Assembly: GCA_020426425.1 (NCBI GenBank) | Contig: JAGQQB010000245.1 | Coordinates: 1-5,681, forward strand | DNA from: Planctomycetaceae bacterium | GTDB lineage: Bacteria > Planctomycetota > Planctomycetia > Planctomycetales > Planctomycetaceae | Direction of reading: 5' to 3' | DNA: 5,681 bases | Shown: piece by piece, positions 1-4,563 of the stretch | Position numbering within the stretch: the first letter of the stretch is position 1 | Layout: each line of letters opens with the position of its first letter | Notes under the pieces: model-generated | Told to the model about the DNA's origin: nothing | What the model saw: only the letters and a program-made list of their open reading frames with translations | Databases searched by the model: none | Translations under genes and position numbers: made by a program

Positions 1-17
1 CCAATGGAACTCGAACC

Positions 18-1235
18 TCACTCCACCACCGCCGCCAACGGCTGCGTGTAGTTCACATAGTCGTCGTCGAGCAGGTCCGGTACCGGGTTTGAGTCGGCGG
101 TGAGGTAGCGGTAGCGGCCGGTGTAGGTTTCTTTGGGGGGGATGCTGAACTCACCCAGCACAGGCGGGGAAAAGACGAAGTACGGTTTGCTTGGATGCAG
201 TCGCACCGGTTGTGGATGCCGGAAGTTGGTTGGATGTCCCATGATGGCGACATGGGCGGCGCCATCGTTGACTGGGCCATGCATGGCCACCCAATTCGGG
301 CGGGAGTGATTCCCATCGAGCCGCGTTTTGCCTTCACTGGTGAGGAAGTCGGCTGCCGGATTGTTGAGCCATTCATCACGACCGCGGATCGCCATGCCGC
401 CGTAGTGGTAGTCGAGGATCTTTAGTGGAGCATCTGCGATGCAGGTTTGCCGAGTGGTCAGGTCGATAACGTAACGATCAGTCAGATGCCAGGCCCGGAC
501 TGTGAGCAACTCGCTGAGGACCGGTGTCTTCGCACCAGCATCATCCAGCGCGACATGCTGCAGTTCGACTGTGAACTCCCCAAACACCTCACCTGCTGTT
601 TGCGAAACGATCCGGACATGCTCGACATTGCCTGTCCGGCGATGCTGATTCCAGAAGTCGACCTTGCGTCCAGCGAACTCGGTGTTCACCCAGGCATGGA
701 ACACCCCATGCTGATGCGCGTGATCTGCCGGGAATTCGGAGGTCAGCAGCGTCTGTCCCGGCGTGAGCAACGGATGGATGTGTCCACTCCGCGTATAGAG
801 CGGATCAATTCCCTCGGGCGGCACGCGCGGTTGAACGGCGTAGCGCAGCGCCGTTCGATAAGCGACACTGAGACTCAGGAACTCTTCCCGCTTGTTCATG
901 CGAGCGCGTACCCAGCCCTGTTCACGGAAAGGGCGGTCGACCTTGGGTAGCGTCTGCAACGTTGCCGACCACGACTCGCCGCTGGCCAGTGTCTGCGGCA
1001 ATAGAAATACAGCGCGACCAAGCGCTGCATCTTCCCATTGGACCGGGATGTTTCCTTGTGGCGTAACCAACTGCAGTAGATGCGCCGTGCGGTATGACTC
1101 CGGCACAACGACCTCGACCGGTTGCGGCCGCAAGGAACGCTCGGTCGCGAGTACGGTCACAGTCGTCTCTGACCATGCAGTTGTGATGGGGCAGGAGATG
1201 ACCACCAGGCAGAAGCCGAAGACAGTGTTCCGCAT
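18..1235 (-). CDS. Secreted PmoA-like (DUF6807) family protein
   Basis: This 405-residue protein resembles the DUF6807 family, often labelled 'methane oxygenase PmoA' in planctomycete and Bacteroidetes genomes. Its biochemical role is not established, and nothing here supports methane oxidation. Residues 1-22 look like a Sec signal peptide: short charged start (MRN), hydrophobic core (VFGFCLVVIS), likely cleavage near TAWS/ET, so it is probably periplasmic or exported. Family-type conserved blocks are HPLLTPG (154-160), a histidine-rich DHAHQHGVFHAW (171-182), YHYGGMAIRG (276-285) and, near the C-terminus, GHPTNFRHP followed by LHPSKPYFVFSP (333-357). The histidine cluster could bind a metal or sugar, but that is inference. 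The length is normal for a full-length member. The start is the only ATG before the signal peptide; no strong Shine-Dalgarno is visible upstream (AACTGGTGCAAC). It ends with TGA at 18-20 and lies 111 bases downstream of the SUI1 gene, possibly with its own promoter. Family assignment is fairly sure; function is unknown. Confidence 0.85.
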   Translation of the reverse strand: MRNTVFGFCLVVISCPITTAWSETTVTVLATERSLRPQPVEVVVPESYRTAHLLQLVTPQGNIPVQWEDAALGRAVFLLPQTLASGESWSATLQTLPKVDRPFREQGWVRARMNKREEFLSLSVAYRTALRYAVQPRVPPEGIDPLYTRSGHIHPLLTPGQTLLTSEFPADHAHQHGVFHAWVNTEFAGRKVDFWNQHRRTGNVEHVRIVSQTAGEVFGEFTVELQHVALDDAGAKTPVLSELLTVRAWHLTDRYVIDLTTRQTCIADAPLKILDYHYGGMAIRGRDEWLNNPAADFLTSEGKTRLDGNHSRPNWVAMHGPVNDGAAHVAIMGHPTNFRHPQPVRLHPSKPYFVFSPPVLGEFSIPPKETYTGRYRYLTADSNPVPDLLDDDYVNYTQPLAAVVE

Positions 1236-1324
1236 GTTGCACCAGTTAGATTTGCTGAACGGTTCTTGCCGAGGTTGACGGGGGGCGAAGCGGAATGATC
1301 TTCGTTGACGCGTCCATAGCGCGT

Positions 1325-1343
1325 TGGATCGCGGAGCGATCCA
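1325..1343 (-). terminator. Hairpin just after the SUI1 stop codon (candidate terminator)
   Basis: A perfect 8-base inverted repeat (TGGATCGC / GCGATCCA) with a 3-base loop begins three bases after the TAG stop of the SUI1 gene as read on the minus strand. The stem is GC-rich and the position suits 3'-end formation or mRNA protection. The bases after it on the minus strand (ACGCGCTATGG) contain no T-run, so it is not a canonical intrinsic terminator. It could instead stabilise the transcript or be a dispersed repeat. Confidence 0.35.
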
Positions 1344-1346
1344 CGA

Positions 1347-1700
1347 CTATTTTCGACCTGCGACTTTGACTCGAAAACCTTGCGACTTCAGGTACTGCTC
1401 CAGACGCTTCAGTTGATCCCCTTGAATCTCCAGTTCGCCGTCAGTCAGTGTGCCGCCAGCGCCGCAGTGGTTCTTCAGATCTGTCAGCAGCGGCTGCAGA
1501 TCGACTCCCGCGTCACCCAATCCAGCGACCACCGTCACCAATTTTCCCTTCTTTCGCTTCTGAGTAAAGAGTTTCACTGCATGTCGCGACGGATCGAGCT
1601 TCGCTGGCTCAGGTGGAGGACAGACGCACTCCGATTCAAGCCGGTCACAGCGCTCGCAATGCGGCGGACGATCAAACGGAGTTCCTTCAAACAGTCGCAT
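1347..1700 (-). CDS. SUI1/eIF1-like translation factor (YciH family)
   Basis: This 117-residue cytosolic protein has a C-terminal SUI1/eIF1 domain at about residues 41-116. The family hallmarks are clear: a basic strand KRKKGKLVTVVAGL (48-61), the loop KNHCGAGGTL (76-85), then ELEIQGDQ (89-96) and the closing GFRVKVAG (108-115). Eukaryotic eIF1 monitors start-codon selection on the small ribosomal subunit. Bacterial YciH-type homologues are thought to influence initiation fidelity or translation under stress, so that role is by analogy. The N-terminal 30 residues hold a compact cysteine cluster, C15-E-R-C18 and C25-V-C27, that looks like a small zinc-binding knuckle. I chose the ATG at 1698-1700 because MRLFEGTPFDRPP begins the conserved part and a purine-rich AAGAGAA lies just upstream. 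The frame stays open to an ATG at 1868, but the extra 56 residues are arginine-rich and resemble no domain. Family assignment is very secure. Confidence 0.9.
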   Translation of the reverse strand: MRLFEGTPFDRPPHCERCDRLESECVCPPPEPAKLDPSRHAVKLFTQKRKKGKLVTVVAGLGDAGVDLQPLLTDLKNHCGAGGTLTDGELEIQGDQLKRLEQYLKSQGFRVKVAGRK

Positions 1701-1901
1701 TGGTTCTCTTATCGGAATTCTCTTGGTGGCAATGTCCCCGGCTTCGCCGACCGGCATCGTGAATCGTAGAGACCGTAAGATGCGGCGGCGAGCCGCTGGA
1801 CGCGTTGAGTTTCGTCTGAATCGCTTTGGCATTGCCGGCGGGATTGCAACAACTCTCAGGATAAGCATGTCGATCCGCCAACGCCGTGGACAAGTGACTC
1901 G

Positions 1902-2762
1902 TCAGTCCTGACGCGGGCCAATCCGGTCCAGCCAGGACGCGATGTCTTCCACCATTCGTTCCCTGGCGGGACCAAACTCAATCGTATGTGGCGAGTCGGA
2001 ATACTCCACGACCTGTGATTTACACGACCAACGGGACACGATCTGTCGCGTGACCGGGTTGTTTATGATGCGGTCTTGTCCTGCGAGCAGCAGCAGTGTC
2101 GGCACCTGAACGGGTGCCGCGCGCAGCTCGCGGTCCAAGTCCTGATTCGCGAACAGGAACCGAGTGGTCACCTTGTGGAGGGCGAAGGCGTCATGCCGAA
2201 TGAACTCCTGCCAGGCGGGATCGTCGGTGAAGAACGCAGGATCGGAAAGTGGCACATCGACACGGTGGTCCACGACTCCCATGCGGCGCGCCAGTGCCAA
2301 TTGCAATCGCTGAAGCATCGTCGGCCCGACGCGCGGCGCAAGCCCCGGGGCAAGCAGGATCAATCCATCGAGCAGCTGCGGTCGATGTGCGGCAACCACG
2401 CTCGCTAAACGTCCGCCCCAGGAGATGCCGCCGAGAATCACCGGCCCTGCGCCTTGTCGCTGCCAGCGATGTGCTCGCATGGCATGCAGGCTGGCGACGA
2501 CATCACTCATCCATCGCCGCCAGTGAGAGACATCGCCTCTCGACTCAGCCTGAGGCCCCGATCCGCGACGGTTTGGTAGCCAGACGGCAATGCCGCGTTC
2601 GGCCAGATCGCGTGCGGTCGCCTCGTACCAGCCCGCATGGCTCTGGATTCCATGCAGTAATACGAGCCATGCCTGTGGCGTCGATTCTGGTTCGAAGCAT
2701 TTCAACTCGAGCCGATACCCATCAGACGCCGTGATCGACTCGTCGTGGACAAGGATCGACAT
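1902..2762 (-). CDS. Alpha/beta hydrolase, monoacylglycerol lipase-like (Hydrolase_4 / S33 type)
   Basis: This 286-residue soluble protein has the alpha/beta-hydrolase fold of the Hydrolase_4 (serine aminopeptidase S33, lysophospholipase/monoacylglycerol lipase) group. The first core strand and oxyanion region is AWLVLLHGIQSHAGWY (31-46), with H37-G38 as the HG motif. The nucleophile elbow is G112-I-S114-W-G116, so Ser114 is the likely catalytic serine. The acid is probably Asp230 in LLLLAGQDRIINN and the base His259 in YSDSPHTIEF, so the triad is complete and correctly ordered. A helical cap fits residues 145-205. No signal peptide is visible, which implies action in the cytosol, probably on a carboxylic ester or lysolipid; the substrate cannot be read from sequence. 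The ATG at 2760-2762 has no clear Shine-Dalgarno. It follows the ATL-like gene after 86 bases, so readthrough is possible but tight coupling is not. The fold and triad are secure; the substrate is unknown. Confidence 0.88.
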   Translation of the reverse strand: MSILVHDESITASDGYRLELKCFEPESTPQAWLVLLHGIQSHAGWYEATARDLAERGIAVWLPNRRGSGPQAESRGDVSHWRRWMSDVVASLHAMRAHRWQRQGAGPVILGGISWGGRLASVVAAHRPQLLDGLILLAPGLAPRVGPTMLQRLQLALARRMGVVDHRVDVPLSDPAFFTDDPAWQEFIRHDAFALHKVTTRFLFANQDLDRELRAAPVQVPTLLLLAGQDRIINNPVTRQIVSRWSCKSQVVEYSDSPHTIEFGPARERMVEDIASWLDRIGPRQD

Positions 2763-2848
2763 ACGCAGTTTCGACGCCGTGACATGGGAAGGCGAACCTG
2801 GAACGTGGATACAATTGCTCCAAGGCCCAAGGCCGCAGTCACTTCACT

Positions 2849-3199
2849 TTACGAATTGACCGAAGCGTTCTCCGGAGCATCTTCCCAGATCATCAACCGT
2901 TCTTCATCGAGCTTCAGGGCGACCATGCCCTTTACTTCGTCGCCGAACTCTGCTCCCCAGCTGGTCAGTTCCTGTACCTGCTCGGTCCCGGCCTTGATCG
3001 CGCCGTCATCGGAGATCGCCCGCCACCATTCGAGGTGCGGCCAATCGCGTCGAACCGCCTTGAGTGCCGTCTGCATCGCCCGTCCATTGGCTCCGGCGCT
3101 AAAGCCAGCCCGGGCCGCAACCACAGAATAAGTGGCGACCTTGTCTGCCCGTTTGAGTTCCCACAATACTTCCGCCACCGCCGCTGCACGAGCTGACAT
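2849..3199 (-). CDS. Alkyltransferase-like (ATL) DNA-binding protein, MGMT C-terminal fold without reactive cysteine
   Basis: With the start chosen here this is a 116-residue protein resembling the winged-helix DNA-binding domain (PF01035) of O6-alkylguanine-DNA alkyltransferases and their non-enzymatic ATL relatives. Numbered from this ATG, family features are: KVATYSVVAARAG (20-32), matching the usual 'V-T-T-Y-G-x-I-A' with the base-flipping tyrosine at Y24; NGRAMQTALK (38-47), with R40 in the place of the arginine finger; EWWRAISDDGAI (57-68), where active enzymes have P-C-H-R-V and ATLs P-W-H-R-V; and QVQELTSWGAEF (74-85), matching the tail helix of ATLs. There is no cysteine at the active site, so alkyl transfer is not expected. 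ATLs bind alkylated guanine and hand it to nucleotide-excision repair; that role is by homology. The start is set by a perfect GGAGG six bases upstream. The ATGs at 3202 and 3205 and a TTG at 3214 are too close to or overlap that site. The family call is good but the sequence is divergent. Confidence 0.75.
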   Translation of the reverse strand: MSARAAAVAEVLWELKRADKVATYSVVAARAGFSAGANGRAMQTALKAVRRDWPHLEWWRAISDDGAIKAGTEQVQELTSWGAEFGDEVKGMVALKLDEERLMIWEDAPENASVNS

Positions 3200-3205
3200 C
3201 ATCAT

Positions 3206-3210
3206 CCTCC
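3206..3210 (-). promoter_or_regulatory. Shine-Dalgarno GGAGG deciding the ATL start
   Basis: The minus strand reads GGAGG directly followed by three consecutive ATG codons. Spacing to the three ATGs is 0, 3 and 6 bases. Only the third (3197-3199) has normal spacing, so it is the preferred start. It is one of only two strong ribosome binding sites in the window. Confidence 0.6.
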
Positions 3211-3462
3211 ACAACTGAGGTCCGACTCACCGTCCCGCGCACGAAACTCTCCCGTGCAACAGGGACCACAGGGGTACTGACGCACCCCGCACTTTGAGCA
3301 CTACTGACCTGTTCAACCTAATCAAACGACGCGGGAATCACAAGGGGCTGACCATCAAGTCGACGTAAGTCCCTAAATAACCGGGGATTCATTCGTCACA
3401 ACAGGCCCCAGCCCAGTCTCCCTGGCCACGAATAGCGGTTTGACCGCAGCAGCTGCAGAGCC
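3211..3462. other. Intergenic stretch between esterase and ATL genes, no confident gene
   Basis: These roughly 250 bases separate the stop of the esterase gene from the ATL leader. On the minus strand the part nearest the ATL gene can form two short hairpins: GGGGT/ACCCC (3271-3275 with 3284-3288) and GCACG/CGTGC (3239-3243 with 3253-3257). A weak promoter-like pair TTGTGA, 17 bases, TAGGTT is present upstream of these on the minus strand, but it matches consensus poorly and I do not call it. On the plus strand a frame is open from 3219 to a TAA at 3366-3368 but has no ATG or ribosome binding site. No RNA gene or mobile element is recognisable. Confidence 0.5.
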
Positions 3463-4194
3463 TCACTCTGGTAACAGCCCCACCAGCAGATCGCCCGACG
3501 CCTGCACGATCTCCGCGGGGATCTCATGCTGTCCGGAAAATGGCCGCCACTGATGGACAATGCCATGTTCCTGGGCCAGATCGCGCAGGACCTCGGCAAC
3601 AGAGAAGGGGAGGATCGCATCGGACCGCCCATGGCTTTGCAGCATTGGCATCCCCGCTCGCCGCGAGGCAAGTTGTCGCCATTCGGCCTCATTGATCAAA
3701 GTGCCTGACCAGGCGATCAGCGCGGCCGGATTCGCTGGGAGACGGAAACACAGGTCGGTCGAGAGAATTGCCCCCTGCGAAAAACCGCCCAGGACCACCC
3801 GATCCCATTCCAGATCATGTCGTTCCCGTAACAGTCCGACCGTCCGGCCCAAACTGTCGCGGGCTTCCGTCAGTCCATCCGGAACGGTCGAACGCAGGTT
3901 CCGCGATTGCCCGCTTTCGATCGTTCGCTGCAACTCCTCCATGTCGATCATCCACCAGGCACGACCTCCCGGAATCCCCCGGTCCGACAGATCCAGTGGG
4001 GCAGCTGGAAACACAAATTCCACTCGGTCCAACAGTTGAGGATGCATTTGGAGCAGATGCGCACCAATGGAAACGAGGTCATCGCCCGGAGCGCCGAACC
4101 CATGACTGATGACCACCAGTAGTTCTGGGGGCTGTTCACTCGTGATTGTCAGACAATCCAGATCCCCAATGCGCCGTTGGTCCAAACCAGCCAT
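3463..4194 (-). CDS. Carboxylesterase/phospholipase family alpha/beta hydrolase (Abhydrolase_2 type)
   Basis: This 243-residue cytosolic protein belongs to the PF02230 group (carboxylesterase, lysophospholipase, acyl-protein thioesterase-like). The first core strand and oxyanion loop read LLVVISHGFGAPGDDL (25-40). A family-typical FVFPAAPLDL (61-69) and GGRAWWMID (76-84) follow. The nucleophile elbow is G137-F-S139-Q-G141, as in other members, giving Ser139. The acid is Asp192 in QSHGRSDAILPF and the base His223 in FSGQHEIP, so the triad is complete. Length is close to the usual 210-240 residues, and no signal peptide is present. It probably hydrolyses short-chain carboxylic esters or lysophospholipids; the exact substrate cannot be told. 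The ATG at 4192-4194 is the first in frame after an upstream TGA, and only a weak GGGA lies ahead of it. It starts 100 bases after the tRNA on the same strand, with a possible terminator hairpin between them. The family call is secure. Confidence 0.88.
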   Translation of the reverse strand: MAGLDQRRIGDLDCLTITSEQPPELLVVISHGFGAPGDDLVSIGAHLLQMHPQLLDRVEFVFPAAPLDLSDRGIPGGRAWWMIDMEELQRTIESGQSRNLRSTVPDGLTEARDSLGRTVGLLRERHDLEWDRVVLGGFSQGAILSTDLCFRLPANPAALIAWSGTLINEAEWRQLASRRAGMPMLQSHGRSDAILPFSVAEVLRDLAQEHGIVHQWRPFSGQHEIPAEIVQASGDLLVGLLPE

Positions 4195-4252
4195 TCGAAC
4201 GTCCCGTTTTCCGGTCGTGTACTGTTTCGTTCATTCATCGTGACGACACAAA

Positions 4253-4274
4253 CCTCGGCACTGGCCTTCCGAGG
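4253..4274 (-). terminator. Candidate terminator hairpin downstream of the tRNA
   Basis: On the minus strand a perfect 6-base GC-rich stem (CCTCGG / CCGAGG) with a 10-base loop is followed directly by TTTGTGT. It lies about 20 bases past the tRNA 3' end and before the esterase start, where a tRNA terminator would be expected. The stem is short and the T-tract interrupted, so termination efficiency is doubtful and some readthrough into the esterase gene is possible. Confidence 0.4.
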
Positions 4275-4294
4275 ACGTGGCGTGGAATAAATAA

Positions 4295-4368
4295 TAGGGC
4301 CGGCAGGATTCGAACCCGCGACCAAGCGATTATGAGTCGCCTGCTCTAACCGACTGAGCTACGGCCCC
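4295..4368 (-). tRNA. tRNA with CAT anticodon (tRNA-Ile2 type, or elongator tRNA-Met)
   Basis: Read on the minus strand, all cloverleaf parts are present. They are a 7-pair acceptor stem (GGGGCCG with CGGCCCT, closing in a G-U pair), TA at positions 8-9, D arm GCTC/GAGC, anticodon arm GGCGA-CTCATAA-TCGCT, variable loop TGGTC, T arm GCGGG-TTCGAAT-CCTGC, and discriminator A. The anticodon CAT is at 4332-4334. CCA is not encoded, so it must be added after transcription. The anticodon arm and variable loop, including the G27-U43 wobble, match what I recall of E. coli tRNA-Ile2 (ileX), whose C34 is converted to lysidine by TilS to read AUA. Automatic tools often label such genes tRNA-Met. It is not the initiator, since the anticodon stem lacks the three G-C pairs and the D-arm differs. 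The tRNA call is very secure; isoleucine versus methionine identity is only a preference. Confidence 0.93.
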
Positions 4369-4373
4369 TCACT

Positions 4374-4395
4374 GATTGTTCGCATGCGAACAATC
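4374..4395. repeat. Perfect 22-base palindrome upstream of the tRNA
   Basis: Two 11-base arms (GATTGTTCGCA and its exact reverse complement TGCGAACAATC) abut with no spacer. The palindrome ends five bases before the tRNA 5' end and begins about six bases after a promoter-like -10 element on the minus strand. It could be an operator at the transcription start, shared with the divergent plus-strand gene, or a hairpin forming the 5' leader of the pre-tRNA. Which of these holds cannot be decided from sequence. Confidence 0.8.
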
Positions 4396-4400
4396 GGCGA

Positions 4401-4429
4401 AACGTACAGAACGTATCGATATGAGTCAA
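4401..4429 (-). promoter_or_regulatory. Sigma-70-like promoter for the tRNA gene
   Basis: On the minus strand a -35 TTGACT (five of six consensus bases, 4424-4429) is separated by exactly 17 bases from a weak -10 TACGTT (4401-4406). The expected start site, about seven bases further on, falls near 4394, at the first bases of the palindrome and about 26 bases before the mature tRNA. Position and spacing are convincing; the -10 is poor. Confidence 0.5.
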
Positions 4430-4553
4430 TTGGACACTGTCACCGATCTCCCAAAGTGTAGCAAAACGGGGCGATCCACAAACCGTCTCGTGACTACTCT
4501 GCCGGAATCCTCACAGCTAAACTCTTGCCAAACCCCATCAATCTCGAACACGC

Positions 4554-4558
4554 GAGGA
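4554..4558 (+). promoter_or_regulatory. Shine-Dalgarno GAGGA for the esterase-gluconolactonase gene
   Basis: GAGGA lies five bases before the ATG at 4564, supporting that start, which is also the natural beginning of a signal peptide. Confidence 0.6.
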
Positions 4559-4563
4559 TTCTG

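Noticed and set aside
447..950. Plus-strand 167-residue open frame
   Set aside because: It is antisense to the PmoA-like gene, with no ribosome binding site and no recognisable motif; a GC-driven shadow.
1701..1868. N-terminal extension of the SUI1 gene to the ATG at 1868
   Set aside because: The extra 56 residues are arginine-rich, without recognisable domain content, and the conserved MRLFEGTPFD start at 1700 has a purine-rich stretch upstream.
2820..2834. Tandem CCAAGGC repeat between the ATL and hydrolase genes
   Set aside because: Only two copies of a 7-base unit; too short to mean anything by itself.
3318..3394. Short minus-strand frame starting MNPRLFRDLRR
   Set aside because: Only about 24 codons, without a ribosome binding site; not enough to support a gene.
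4374..4395. Palindrome as a Gram-positive-type LexA (SOS) box
   Set aside because: The half-sites are in the order GTTCG...CGAAC, the reverse of the CGAAC...GTTCG arrangement of that box, so the resemblance is only partial.
4430..4460. Promoter for the plus-strand esterase gene (TTGGAC)
   Set aside because: A -35-like TTGGAC exists at 4430-4435 but no acceptable -10 lies at 16-18 bases, so no promoter is called.
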